Source: Sphingopyxis sp. LK2115
Lineage (GTDB): Bacteria > Pseudomonadota > Alphaproteobacteria > Sphingomonadales > Sphingomonadaceae
Direction of reading: 5' to 3'
NCBI RefSeq assembly: GCF_014595975.1
Contig: NZ_JABWGQ010000016.1
Location: forward strand, 1 to 64,000
Length of the DNA: 64,000 bases
Both the position numbers and the translations under genes were made by a program. Under the pieces are notes generated by a model that worked only from the letters and a program-made list of their open reading frames with translations, ran no database searches and was not told the DNA's origin. The first letter of the stretch is position 1. Each line of letters opens with the position of its first letter. Positions 16,614 through 25,042 of this stretch are shown piece by piece.

Positions 16614-18272
16614 TCACGCAACGTCGGGGTCACTGGAACGAGCCGCCTTCCACGCCCATGGCAGGAGCTCGTCGAGGCGGTTGATGGGATGGCCTTTGCC
16701 GATGCGGTCGAGGACGTCGGTCAGCCAGACCTGCGGGTTCACGCCGTTGAGCTTGGCGGTCTCGAGCAGCGAATACATCGCGGCCGCCCGCTCGCCGCCG
16801 CAATCCGCGCCGGCGAACAGCCAGTTCTTGCGCCCGACCGCGATGCCGCGCAGCGCGTTCTCGGCAAGGTTGTTGTCGATCTCGAGCCGTCCGTCCTGGG
16901 TGTAGGCGAGCAGCGCGGGCTTCAGCTTGACGGCATAGCGCAGCGCCTCAGCAAGCGGTGAGCGCGCCGATGCCTGGCCGAGCACGCTGTCTGCCCATGC
17001 GAAGAAATCGAGCGCAATGAGCTGTGATGCCGATCGCTGGCGCAGACGCTCCATGGGAGGCTCACCCCCAACCAACCGTTCGATCTCGTAGAGTTGCGCA
17101 ATCATGGCGAGCCCCTTGCGCGCGGCAGAGCCGCGGTCAGCAACAAGCACGTCATGCAGCTTGCGCCTCGCATGCGCCCAGCAGGCGACGGGCGTGATGG
17201 GGCCGGGCTCGCGGCCTGAGTCATAGAGGGCGTTGAACCCCGCATAGGCATCGGCCTGCAGAAAGCCTGCAAAGGCCGCAAGATGCTCGCGCGGTCGCTC
17301 GCCCTTGCGATCGGGGCTATAGCGGAACAGGGCTGCGGGCTTGTCGCTGGGGCTCCATCGGCGGTTATCGCGCAGATAGACCCATAATCGCCCGGTCGAT
17401 GTCTTGCCCGTTCCGGGAGCCAGCACCGGGACGGGCGTGTCGTCGGCGTGGAGCTTCGGGCTCGCCATGACGTGTGAGCAAAGCCGCTCGACCAGTGGAT
17501 CGAGCAGCCAGCTGACCTGACCGAGCCAGTCGGCCATCGTCGAGCGGGGAAGTTCGACGCCCTCGCGCGCATAGATCTGCGACTGGCGGTATAACGGCAG
17601 GTGATCGGCGAACTTGGCAACGATTATGTGCGCCAGCAGCCCGGGACCGGCACGGCCGCGCGGGATCGGCAGAGCGGGTGCTGGTGCTTGGGCGATGGTA
17701 TCGCAGCACTTGCAGGCGACTTTGGGACGGACATGGCGCACCACGCGGAAGCTTGCGGGCACATATTCCAGCACTTCGGTGACGTCCTCACCTAGAACGC
17801 TCGCCTTACCGCCGCACGCCGCGCAGCGATCCGCGCCGGGCGCCGGATGCATGATCACATCGCGCGGCAGATGATCGGGCAGCGGCGCGCGCTTGGGTTT
17901 GCGCCTGGGCTTCGGCTCTTCACTCTCGTCCTGATCGACCTGCCCGCGCACGACGCACTCGGCATGGGCCTGCCGGGCTTCAAGATCCTCGAGCGTCAGC
18001 TCAAGCTGGTCGGCAAGCTGCGTCATGCGCTCGGACGACTGGCCGAACTTCATCCGCCGTAGCTTGGCAAGCTGGGCTTTGAGCTTCTCGATCTGAAGCG
18101 TCGTCAGCTTGATCGCGTTGCGCGCGGCACCGAGTTCGTCTCGCGTTGCACCGTGTGCTTTGCGCTCGTCAGCAAGCGCCTGTTCCGAAGCGGAAAGGCG
18201 CTCCTTCATTGCCTCGGCAAAGGCCCGAAGTTCGTCCGGATCGGAGGGTAAATCAAGGTCGGCGGGAGACAC
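16614..18272 (-). CDS. tnpC: IS66 family transposase TnpC
   Basis: This DDE transposase of an IS66 element has about 552 residues. The N-terminus is a leucine-rich coiled coil (LQIEKLKAQLAKLRRMKFGQSSER), the IS66 leucine zipper. A zinc-finger region with CAACGGKA and CKCCDTIAQAP follows. The catalytic core contains LHADDTPVPVL, QADAYAGFNALY and WAHARRKLHD, then LEIDNNLAENALR. The C-terminus has the usual IS66 tail (NGVNPQVWLTDVLDRI). All DDE segments are intact. The start is uncertain: GTG 18272 gives the expected length but no clear ribosome binding site is seen. Confidence 0.92.
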   Translation of the reverse strand: MSPADLDLPSDPDELRAFAEAMKERLSASEQALADERKAHGATRDELGAARNAIKLTTLQIEKLKAQLAKLRRMKFGQSSERMTQLADQLELTLEDLEARQAHAECVVRGQVDQDESEEPKPRRKPKRAPLPDHLPRDVIMHPAPGADRCAACGGKASVLGEDVTEVLEYVPASFRVVRHVRPKVACKCCDTIAQAPAPALPIPRGRAGPGLLAHIIVAKFADHLPLYRQSQIYAREGVELPRSTMADWLGQVSWLLDPLVERLCSHVMASPKLHADDTPVPVLAPGTGKTSTGRLWVYLRDNRRWSPSDKPAALFRYSPDRKGERPREHLAAFAGFLQADAYAGFNALYDSGREPGPITPVACWAHARRKLHDVLVADRGSAARKGLAMIAQLYEIERLVGGEPPMERLRQRSASQLIALDFFAWADSVLGQASARSPLAEALRYAVKLKPALLAYTQDGRLEIDNNLAENALRGIAVGRKNWLFAGADCGGERAAAMYSLLETAKLNGVNPQVWLTDVLDRIGKGHPINRLDELLPWAWKAARSSDPDVA

Positions 18273-18337
18273 GAACAGCGGATAACATGATGGGCGATCT
18301 TGACCAAGCCGAAGGCAGGAAAACCGTGCCCGATTCG

Positions 18338-18691
18338 TTAGATATGCACAGGCCGTTTGGGCGGCTTTGGCGCCACCGTCCGCCGCCAATCCATAGCCTC
18401 CAGAAGCAGCGAAAACTGCGCCGGTGTCAGCACCACACCCCCATCGACCAGCGGCGGCCACACGAAGCGATGGCGCTCGAGCCGCTTGGCGAAAAGGCAC
18501 AGGCCGGTGCCGTCCCAGATTAGCGCCTTGAGGTAGTTGCCGCGCTTGCTGCGGAACAGGAAAACGTGCCCACTGTAAGGGTCGAGCCTGAAGACTTCGC
18601 TGGCAAGCACGCTCAGGCCCGCAAAGCCCTTGCGCATATCGACCGGCTTGCTGGCGAGATAGACCTTGGTGCCCGGCGGCAGGCTCAGCAT
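18338..18691 (-). CDS. tnpB: IS66 family accessory protein TnpB
   Basis: This 117-residue accessory protein is required for IS66 transposition. It is recognised by the near-invariant LASKPVDMRKGFAGLSVL, YSGHVFLFRSKRGNYLKALIWDGTG and the Trp-rich C-terminal half. ATG 18691 overlaps the end of tnpA, the standard tnpA-tnpB-tnpC order. The protein is full length with no frameshift. Confidence 0.95.
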   Translation of the reverse strand: MLSLPPGTKVYLASKPVDMRKGFAGLSVLASEVFRLDPYSGHVFLFRSKRGNYLKALIWDGTGLCLFAKRLERHRFVWPPLVDGGVVLTPAQFSLLLEAMDWRRTVAPKPPKRPVHI

Positions 18692-19140
18692 GGCACGGCC
18701 TTCAACGCGCGCAGAACCCGGGCGAGCGCCTTCTCGTTGACGAAGCTGTCGACGGTCAAGCGCGCTCCGTTGGCGAGCTCGATGGCAATCGTGCCTGCTC
18801 GTGGCGGCTCGGTCGGCGGAGAAGCCGCTACACCGGCCACCAAAGGGCCGACCGACGGCTCTGGCCCCTCAGGGATGATCGCGGGAGCCGAAGTGTCCGC
18901 TGTGGCCTCGACGAACTGGCCGCATGGGATAAACTCCAGCGCCTTCCTTGCAATCGCTTCAGCCTCGCACCGGTTGGCACGCCAGTTGTAGATTAAACTC
19001 TTGGCGATGCCATGCCTGCGCGCGACCGACGTGACCGTGACATCGGGCCGCAAGCTCTCCGCGACGATCGCGGCCTTCTCCGCATCAGAATAGCGCCGCC
19101 GCCGCTCCGTCCGCACGATCACGCCACCACCGTCGATCAC
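18685..19140 (-). CDS. tnpA: IS66 family TnpA, HTH protein
   Basis: This 151-residue first protein of IS66 elements has a helix-turn-helix: RYSDAEKAAIVAES... and SVARRHGIAKSLIYNWR. It starts at a GTG at 19140, four bases after AAGGAGG. The middle is a Pro-rich linker and the C-terminus IELANGARLTVDSFVNEKALARVLRAL is conserved in the family. It is the most upstream gene of the element, about 96 bases from the proposed right end of the IS. Confidence 0.9.
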   Translation of the reverse strand: MIDGGGVIVRTERRRRYSDAEKAAIVAESLRPDVTVTSVARRHGIAKSLIYNWRANRCEAEAIARKALEFIPCGQFVEATADTSAPAIIPEGPEPSVGPLVAGVAASPPTEPPRAGTIAIELANGARLTVDSFVNEKALARVLRALKAVPC

Positions 19141-19188
19141 AAGACCTCCTTATGGAGTCCAGAAAGAGCTCCCTTCAGGAACCGTCCT

Positions 19189-19458
19189 TCATTGCTCAGC
19201 GGCAACCCCGCAACTCGTGGTTGGCCGGACGCTTACACAACTTCGCGCCTGATCCCGCATGACGCTGTAGTCGGCGAGCATTTCGGCGAGAGCCGACCCC
19301 TCCGGCAGCAGATCGAGCTCGTCGGCTGTGCGTGCCTGGAACTCGCGGCTATACTCGACCACCGGTGGGCAGACGGTCGTGACGCGGGGCTTAGAAGCGA
19401 CCGTTGTGCAGCCGGTCAGCGAGATTGTTACGATCGCGAGGGCGGCGAGCCGCCGCAT
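19189..19458 (-). pseudogene. Outer-membrane spanin-like lipoprotein, 3' end replaced by IS66
   Basis: This short lipoprotein frame is the last gene of the prophage lysis cassette. The signal MRRLAALAIVTISLTGC ends in the lipobox LTGC. It is followed by a Pro/Val-rich stretch and a helical segment (ALAEMLADYSVMRDQARSC), as in Rz1-like o-spanins of alphaproteobacterial phages. After ARSC the frame continues for 15 codons that fall inside the proposed IS66 end (from 19236), so the natural C-terminus is gone. The start MRRL at 19458 lies inside the end of the preceding i-spanin-like gene, the classic Rz/Rz1 overlap. It may still make a lipoprotein of 89 residues. Confidence 0.6.
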
Positions 19459-19648
19459 CGAGCATCTGGCGTTGGACGTCATTGGTCTTCTCCGAGGTTT
19501 CGAGGCGTTCGGCGAGGCGACCAGCGCGCTCGCCGCAGCGCCGAAGTGCGAGCAGGAACAGGAGCACCGCGAGTGCGATGGCGCCGTAGCGTAGGGCCGC
19601 CCGCATCCACGGGGCGGCGGCGATCCCGGTGAACAGAGCGGCGATCAT
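19391..19648 (-). CDS. Small inner-membrane protein, i-spanin-like
   Basis: This 85-residue protein has one N-terminal membrane segment (YGAIALAVLLFLLALRRC) followed by a charged helix (ERAGRLAERLETSEKTNDVQRQML), the build of an Rz-type i-spanin. ATG 19648 overlaps the endolysin stop (ATGA). Its 3' part overlaps the lipoprotein gene in another frame. With the lipoprotein it would fuse inner and outer membranes in the last step of phage lysis. The assignment rests on architecture and position only. Confidence 0.65.
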   Translation of the reverse strand: MIAALFTGIAAAPWMRAALRYGAIALAVLLFLLALRRCGERAGRLAERLETSEKTNDVQRQMLDAAARRPRDRNNLADRLHNGRF

Positions 19649-20319
19649 CGACGCCCCCGTTTCCAGTCGTCGATGCGGGCGTAGATCGTCACGGCAAGGC
19701 CCGCGATCGCCACGACGATGAACACCCAGCGCAAGGTGTCGAGATAGGGCACAAGCGGCAGGATCGCGGTCTGGGTCTCCGCCAGGACGTTCTGCGCCAC
19801 CTCGACGCCAGCGGCGCCCAGCGTCGCCACGCCAGCTGCGCCGCTGCCCTTCATCGTGCGGCTGTCGGCCAGGACCTCTCGTGCGGGCGGCGTTTCTTCG
19901 GCGAACGCCGTCGCCCGGACCGGGAACCGCTCGCCCCACTGACGCGCCGGGCCGAGATCGATGTGGATGAAGCCCGAGCGCGGATAGTAGCCGAACCCCT
20001 TGAACCCGACGGCTCGGGCGGCGGCCTCGAAAGCCACCGGATCGTGGTTCGCCATGGCAATGTCGAAGGCGGTGCCGTCCATGTGCTTCGAGCGCGGTGC
20101 GCCGCCGATGGCGCGATTGTGCTGCGGGCTGCGATAGGCCGAACGGACAATAAGCGGCTTGCCGAGCCGGTCGCGCAGCGCCTGGAGCTTGTCGAGCGCC
20201 TCCTCGTGCACACGGATGGCGCCTGTGCCGCGACAGGCGATCTCGGCAGGCGAGAAGTTCTTCCAGCGCCAACGGTTGCTGGGCACATCGCGCCAATGGC
20301 GATAGGTGATGGCAGTCAT
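19645..20319 (-). CDS. Phage endolysin, M15 peptidase with C-terminal membrane anchor
   Basis: This 224-residue protein would cut peptidoglycan cross-links. The M15A peptidase domain shows the zinc site SKHMDGTAFDIA (His and Asp ligands) and FIHIDLGPARQWGERF (the second His pair), after NFSPAEIACRGTGAIRV at the N-terminus. A hydrophobic segment (LRWVFIVVAIAGLAVTIYARI) and a basic tail end the chain, so the enzyme is probably anchored to the inner membrane or acts together with a holin-like tail. ATG 20319 was chosen for the GGAGA in front of it; an upstream in-frame Met gives a proline-rich non-homologous extension. Confidence 0.88.
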   Translation of the reverse strand: MTAITYRHWRDVPSNRWRWKNFSPAEIACRGTGAIRVHEEALDKLQALRDRLGKPLIVRSAYRSPQHNRAIGGAPRSKHMDGTAFDIAMANHDPVAFEAAARAVGFKGFGYYPRSGFIHIDLGPARQWGERFPVRATAFAEETPPAREVLADSRTMKGSGAAGVATLGAAGVEVAQNVLAETQTAILPLVPYLDTLRWVFIVVAIAGLAVTIYARIDDWKRGRR

Positions 20320-20434
20320 GAGCGGTCTCCGGACAGGATGACGCCCACCCCTCTGCAAAAGAGGGGCGGGCGCGAAGGATGGGATGGAAGGCGCGGCGTG
20401 AGGGCCGGTCGGCCCCATGCCGCGGCGGTTCGGT

Positions 20435-20641
20435 TCAGGTCAGCAGGTTACCGGTGCAACCGTGCCGATCGCGCGGACGGCGCGCCTTCACGCCGAGAGG
20501 GAGCGGCGCGGTATCCGGCAGGGCCGAACCTCCGCGCCCTGCCTTCCCCGCCGGCATCGCCAGCAGCGCGCGGCAGGCCTCGGCGAGCGCGCAGGCCGCG
20601 GCGCGGCGCAGCCGGACGGCGGCAAGGCTTTCGCGGCTCAT
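20435..20641 (-). CDS. Small hypothetical protein of the lysis module
   Basis: This 68-residue protein is arginine- and alanine-rich (SRESLAAVRLRRAAACALAEACRALLAM...). Its ATG overlaps the stop of the preceding gene (ATGA), the main reason to accept it. I do not recognise it. Translation coupling within the lysis cassette is seen, but no signal peptide or membrane segment is clear. Confidence 0.45.
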   Translation of the reverse strand: MSRESLAAVRLRRAAACALAEACRALLAMPAGKAGRGGSALPDTAPLPLGVKARRPRDRHGCTGNLLT

Positions 20642-20835
20642 CGGCCCAGCCTTTCCTGGATGACGGCGGTGAGCGCGGCGAGCGAGGCGGCGAGTTGGCG
20701 GTCGGCCTCGAGCCGCTCGCGGTCATAGGCGAGCCGCTCCCTGGCGGTGGTCATGCGCTCCCACACCAGCCAGCCGATGATGAGGCCGGCCGGCCCGAAG
20801 CGGGTGGCAAGCTCGAGGATGAGCGATGGCTCCAT
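20638..20835 (-). CDS. Small membrane protein, possible holin-like
   Basis: This 65-residue protein has one membrane segment (LATRFGPAGLIIGWLVWERM) and then a charged coiled coil (ARERLAYDRERLEADRQLAASLAALTAVIQERL). AGGAGGAGC precedes ATG 20835. The position, directly upstream of an endolysin, makes a lysis role such as holin or antiholin plausible; the family is not recognised. Confidence 0.65.
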   Translation of the reverse strand: MEPSLILELATRFGPAGLIIGWLVWERMTTARERLAYDRERLEADRQLAASLAALTAVIQERLGR

Positions 20836-20856
20836 GATGCTCCTCCTTTCATGCGA

Positions 20857-21498
20857 TCAGCCGGCAGCGAGGAAGGTGATGCCGGCAAGCGAGCTGAACA
20901 CGGCATTCGATCCCTGGAGGATCACCTCGCCCGCGGGCGTCACATCGACCCGGTAGGCGCCGCCGCCCGACCAGCAGGCGAACATCAGCCGCGCAGGTGG
21001 GCGATAGCCGGCAAGCAAAGTGAACACGGTGCCGTCGCTCCCGGCCTGCATCAGCCCCTCGATGCTCACCCGCCCATGGGCATCGCGCCAGTAGCGGGGT
21101 GAGGCATAGCCCGATCCGTAGCCGATCCAGCCGAGGGCCAGCGTCGGGATCTGCATCGCCTCGGCCGGCAGGTCGCCCCAGGCGCTGCCGGAGAAGGTCA
21201 CGAGCCGCTGGGCCTGCTCGTCCCACAGCCGCCAGCCCGCGCGCGGCACGAGGAAGCGCCAGCCCGATTGCCACAGTGCGATCCGGCCGCTCTGACCCGT
21301 CCACGCACCGGTGGCGCCGGGCCCGACGATCCACGCCTCGCCCTCGGCGGGCGCGGCCGGCGGGGCGGAGAGGTGGCGGCCCTTGACCCGCCCCTGCACC
21401 AGGGCATCGAGCAGGATCAGCGCCTCGTTGTGGGTCACCTCCTTCTGCGCCTGGGCGGCATCGATGAAGGGCAAGGCAAGGTTGGGAGTGGTCGTCAC
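20857..21498 (-). CDS. DUF2793 phage protein
   Basis: This 213-residue protein matches DUF2793, common in alphaproteobacterial prophages and GTA-like clusters. It begins NLALPFIDAAQAQKEVTHNEAL, the family hallmark, then GRIALWQSGWRFLVPRAGW. The GTG start at 21498 overlaps the preceding stop (GTGA). It is thought to be a tail-tip or fibre-linked structural protein because it always follows the large tail protein; the exact role is unknown. Confidence 0.9.
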   Translation of the reverse strand: MTTTPNLALPFIDAAQAQKEVTHNEALILLDALVQGRVKGRHLSAPPAAPAEGEAWIVGPGATGAWTGQSGRIALWQSGWRFLVPRAGWRLWDEQAQRLVTFSGSAWGDLPAEAMQIPTLALGWIGYGSGYASPRYWRDAHGRVSIEGLMQAGSDGTVFTLLAGYRPPARLMFACWSGGGAYRVDVTPAGEVILQGSNAVFSSLAGITFLAAG

Positions 21499-23741
21499 AG
21501 GGTCACCTCCAGGGCTGCGCCGCGCCCCACCCGCTCGCTCAGCTGGTGGATGCGGCAGGTCACGGCAGGTTGCACGGTGCCGAAGTCGGCGATCTGGTCC
21601 GCAGCCGGGTAGAGCGCCTGCGGCTGGGTGGTGGCGATGGTGCGCCTGACGCTGCTGCCTGCCATGATGTCGATCTGATATGCCTCGCCCGCCTCGCCGA
21701 GCGGGGCATCGACATGGTCGCTCCAGGGCGCGGGCCAGCGGGTGCGGCGGATCCAGCGGATCGCCAGATCGCCCGCGCCGTTGCGCTCACCTCGCGCATG
21801 GACGGGAGCAAGCGGGATCAGCGCGCGCGCCTGCCAGGCAAGGCTGATGGTCGGCGCATCCTCGGCCCGGGTGCCGAGCGAGACCGCGCGCCATTGGCGC
21901 AGCGCCCCGCGCTCGGCCAGCGGCAGGGCGAGCCGGGCGTTCCCGGCGGAGCCAGTGAGCAGCACGAAGCGCTCGCCTGGGCCATGGGCGCCGATCGCAT
22001 CACCGGTGCCGCGCCGCCCGCGCAGCAGGGTGGCAAGACGCCAGGTGCCCGGCGCGACCAGTTCGGCATCGCGGAACTGGATCACCTCCCCGCCGACGAG
22101 GCAGGCATTGGCGCCGGAGAGCACCGCCGCCTCGCTCACGCTCTCGAGCGTGTCGGACGGATCGAGGAGGCTGACGGTGAGGCTGCTTGCCCGGTCCCAG
22201 ACATGGGGCGAGGCCGGTGGCAGGACGTCGAGCGCGGTGCCGAGCACGGCTGCCTCGGTGAGGTCGGCGAGCCGCTCCCAGGTGGCGCCGCCATCGGCCG
22301 ATCGCTCGAGCACCGCGCCGCGCCAGCCGGCCGAGGCCCCGGCCGCGGCGAGCAGCAGGTGCGGCCCGTCGTCCTCCTCGCGCAGCAGCGGCAGATCGAG
22401 GAGGTGGGCGGTGGTCACCCCGGGCAGCAGCACTTCCTGCGGCGGCACCGGGGCCGGCGCGGCGCTGGCGATGCGCGAGAGCGCGGCGGCGCCGTCGGTC
22501 ACCGCCTCGACCAGCAGGCTGCCCGGCAGGCGCAGCTCGCGCCGGGTGACCCGCAAGGTGCGCGCGCGGCCCTCGCCATCCAGCACCACCAGCTTGTCGC
22601 CCGGCTCGACGTGGAGATAGGCGATCGGCAGCTGGCAGGTGACCGTGTCGCGCCCGAGCCACTGGAGCCAGACCATCCGCTCGGCGATCGCCTTGGCCTC
22701 GGAGGCCTCGAGCACCAGCGGCAGGTCGACCGAGAGATCGGCGGTGCTGGGGCTGGTCGAGCGGCGGGCGCGCTGCGCGTTCACCTGGTAGTCGCGCGCG
22801 GGATCGAGGTGCTGCACGGTGATCTGGCGCGGCAGTTCGGCCTCCGCCGTGCGCCGGAGCTCGAGCGGCGGCGGCTCGCTGCCGAAGGGGTGGGCGCCGA
22901 GTTCGCCGGCGGGCACCCGCGCGACCGGCGTGCCATCGGCGGGGAAGAAGGCGAGCGCGCCCTCGATCTCGGCGGCATCGAAGAAGAAGGCGCTGCGCAG
23001 CGGCTCGAGCACCTGGCGGATGCTCGCCGGGCGCGCCACGGCATAGCCGGCAAGGTCGATGCGCCCGGTGCGCGCGGCATCGAGGAAGGGCACGCCGGCG
23101 AGGCTGCACAGCTCCTCGATCACGCTCGCCACCGTGGCCGAGGCCTGCGCCTCGACCTCGAAGGTGAAGTTGGGGATGCGGTTGCCGAAGTCGGCAAGCT
23201 CGAGGCGCTCGAACACCACATAGGCAAGACCGCGGTGCGCCGGGCAGCCCGCCGCACCGAGGGCTGCCTGCATGGCGGGATCGGGCATCTGGTCCTCGCT
23301 GCCGGGGTAGACGCGCAGCGCCTCGGCGTGGCGCTGCACCCCGTCGGCATCGCGGAACAGCTTGCCGTCGGCCCAGATGCGCCGCACGCCCGCGATGGGC
23401 CCGCGGCACAGCGCGATCGCGCAGTCGACATGGTAGCTGTAGGTGGTGGTGGTGGTCTTCGCCCCGCCGCCCTTGCCGCCCTGCTTCGTGGTGGTCTTGG
23501 TCTCGATGAGGCCGGTCGACCAGATGAGATTGCCGGCGATGCGGCCCGTCCCCCACAGCCGCGGGATGGGCTGGCCGTAGCTCGAGGCCTGCACCGCCAG
23601 ATCGGCAAGACGCGGGCCCTCGGCGCTCACCGTGGGGGCGAACAGGGTGCGGTCGAGCGCCGAGCCGATGAGGCCGCCGATCGTGCCGCCCAGCGGCCCG
23701 CCGATCGCGGTGCCGACCGCGGAGAGGACGAGCGAGGCCAT
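21495..23741 (-). CDS. Large tail-tip protein, GTA gp15-like
   Basis: This 748-residue baseplate or host-contact protein is homologous to the C-terminal part of the gene transfer agent gp15 (rcc01698). The N-terminus is a Gly-rich hydrophobic segment (LVLSAVGTAIGGPLGGTIGGLIGSALD). Next come ASSYGQPIPRLWGTGRIAGNLIWSTGL, the family signature, and a Thr-rich stretch (TTTTTYSYHVDCAIALCRGPI). The protein is shorter than the roughly 1,200-residue GTA protein and lacks its TIM-barrel glycoside hydrolase part. The ATG overlaps the previous stop. It is the last of the gp12-15-like series here. Confidence 0.9.
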   Translation of the reverse strand: MASLVLSAVGTAIGGPLGGTIGGLIGSALDRTLFAPTVSAEGPRLADLAVQASSYGQPIPRLWGTGRIAGNLIWSTGLIETKTTTKQGGKGGGAKTTTTTYSYHVDCAIALCRGPIAGVRRIWADGKLFRDADGVQRHAEALRVYPGSEDQMPDPAMQAALGAAGCPAHRGLAYVVFERLELADFGNRIPNFTFEVEAQASATVASVIEELCSLAGVPFLDAARTGRIDLAGYAVARPASIRQVLEPLRSAFFFDAAEIEGALAFFPADGTPVARVPAGELGAHPFGSEPPPLELRRTAEAELPRQITVQHLDPARDYQVNAQRARRSTSPSTADLSVDLPLVLEASEAKAIAERMVWLQWLGRDTVTCQLPIAYLHVEPGDKLVVLDGEGRARTLRVTRRELRLPGSLLVEAVTDGAAALSRIASAAPAPVPPQEVLLPGVTTAHLLDLPLLREEDDGPHLLLAAAGASAGWRGAVLERSADGGATWERLADLTEAAVLGTALDVLPPASPHVWDRASSLTVSLLDPSDTLESVSEAAVLSGANACLVGGEVIQFRDAELVAPGTWRLATLLRGRRGTGDAIGAHGPGERFVLLTGSAGNARLALPLAERGALRQWRAVSLGTRAEDAPTISLAWQARALIPLAPVHARGERNGAGDLAIRWIRRTRWPAPWSDHVDAPLGEAGEAYQIDIMAGSSVRRTIATTQPQALYPAADQIADFGTVQPAVTCRIHQLSERVGRGAALEVTL

Positions 23742-24196
23742 CAGTCCGCCTCCTCCTGCGCCACTCCCGGCAGGCGGAAGGCGGCAAGGATGCGCTGCGC
23801 CCAGTCCGCGTCGATGCGGTGCTCGACCACCCGGCGCCGGGGCGCATGGGCGTGGATGATCGCCGGATCGCCGGCAAGGTCGGAGCGGATCGCGAGATGC
23901 TGCGCGCGGCCCTCGATGGCGATCAGCAGCACGTCGCCGGGCCGGGCGGCGGCCGGATCGATGGGCTGCATCAGTTCGTGCGCGAGGCGGGCGAGCAGGT
24001 CGCTGTCGGGCCGGCGGGCATAGCCGGTGATGTCGAAGTCGGAGAGGCCGAGCTCATGCGCCACGGCGATGACGAGGCCGACGCAGTCGACCCCCACCCC
24101 GCGCCGCCGCCCCTGGTGGCAGAAGGGGGTGCCGAGCCAGCGCCGCGCGGCGGCCACCACCGCGGCGCCGGTGACGCGGGCGGCAGGCTCAGCCAT
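23741..24196 (-). CDS. NlpC/P60 phage peptidase, GTA gp14-like
   Basis: This 151-residue tail-associated peptidoglycan peptidase is the GTA gp14 homologue. The catalytic Cys is in GVGVDCVGLVIAVAHELG and the His in QHLAIRSDLAG, with IIHAHAPRRRVVEHRID after it. It should help the tail open the host cell wall. The gene sits between the gp13-type region and gp15, as in GTA clusters, and overlaps both neighbours. Confidence 0.92.
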   Translation of the reverse strand: MAEPAARVTGAAVVAAARRWLGTPFCHQGRRRGVGVDCVGLVIAVAHELGLSDFDITGYARRPDSDLLARLAHELMQPIDPAAARPGDVLLIAIEGRAQHLAIRSDLAGDPAIIHAHAPRRRVVEHRIDADWAQRILAAFRLPGVAQEEAD

Positions 24197-25025
24197 GGAC
24201 GATCTTGCCCCCGCCGCGCAGCGTGCCGGTGCTCGTGCTGCTGGGGATGATCACCGGGAACAGGCAGGCATCGTTGGGGATGTCGGGCAGGCCGAGCTGG
24301 GCCCAGTCGGCGACGTTGGAGAAGTTCGCCAGCGGCATGGGCAGAGCGGTGCGCGGGCGGGTGACGGTGATCCCGGCACTGCCCGCCGCCCCGGTCGAGG
24401 CCGAGAGCGTGACGCTGCTCACCCCGCGGATGTTGCGCCCCTGCTGGGCGGCGGTGCGCAGGCCGTCGAGGCTGAAGAGGCGCCCGGCCGCCAGACTGCC
24501 GCCCACGGCGAGCGGGTTGAGGGTGCCGGTCGAGCCGTCATCGAAGGTGACGGTGAAGGTGGCGTTGGCCGCGGTCGCGCCGCCGGGGCTGTAGATCTCG
24601 TACCACCACTGCAGGTCGGAGAAGTCCGCGCGGCCGATCCGGTCCGCTGCGACGCCGAGCGTCTGGACATCCACGCCAACCGTTTGCGCGCTCGTCACCG
24701 AGAGGTTGAGCCCGCCCATGTGCGCCAGCCGGTCGTGGATCTCCAGCGTCGTGGCGCTGGCGCTCGAGACCGCCCAGAGCCAGGCGAGATAGCTGCGGCG
24801 CGGCGCGGCCTGGTTGGCAAAGGGCAAGGCGCCGACGAGGGCCCCGGTGCAGACCTCGGCCGCACCGGGGATGGCGCCCTGCCCCGGCGTGCCGGTCGCG
24901 CGCCACAGCGAGGCATATTGACCGGCAGAGCCGGAGCCGAGGGCGATGGAGCCCTTGTCGATGACGATGCGACTGGCGCCGTTGGCAAGCGCATCGATCA
25001 GCTGGTCACGGGTGGTGATCGGCAT
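24189..25025 (-). CDS. Phage tail/fibre-associated structural protein
   Basis: This 278-residue protein begins MPITTRDQLIDALANGASRIVIDKGS and is rich in small and beta-forming residues (TATFTVTFDDGSTGTLNP; VTLSASTGAAGSAGITV). This fits a tail-fibre or tail-tip protein, but I do not recognise the family. ATG 25025 is preferred over an upstream in-frame start whose extension is proline/arginine-rich and without homology. It lies between the first lysis cassette and the NlpC peptidase and overlaps the latter by 8 bases. Confidence 0.75.
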   Translation of the reverse strand: MPITTRDQLIDALANGASRIVIDKGSIALGSGSAGQYASLWRATGTPGQGAIPGAAEVCTGALVGALPFANQAAPRRSYLAWLWAVSSASATTLEIHDRLAHMGGLNLSVTSAQTVGVDVQTLGVAADRIGRADFSDLQWWYEIYSPGGATAANATFTVTFDDGSTGTLNPLAVGGSLAAGRLFSLDGLRTAAQQGRNIRGVSSVTLSASTGAAGSAGITVTRPRTALPMPLANFSNVADWAQLGLPDIPNDACLFPVIIPSSTSTGTLRGGGKIVHG

Positions 25026-25042
25026 GGCTGGGGTCCTCGGGT

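Larger units (their letters stand above)
16600..19236 (-). mobile_element. IS66-family insertion sequence, left end not resolved
   Basis: The element holds tnpA-tnpB-tnpC. The right end is proposed at 19236: reading leftward, the sequence begins GTAAGCGTCCGGCC, the GTAA start typical of IS66 terminal repeats, about 96 bases ahead of tnpA. I could not find a matching inward-facing GTAA repeat left of tnpC, and the 8 bases outside the right end (ACAACTTC) have no copy left of the element. The left end given here is therefore only the tnpC side boundary. Loss of the left terminal repeat, or a deletion next to it, would explain this. Confidence 0.7.
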
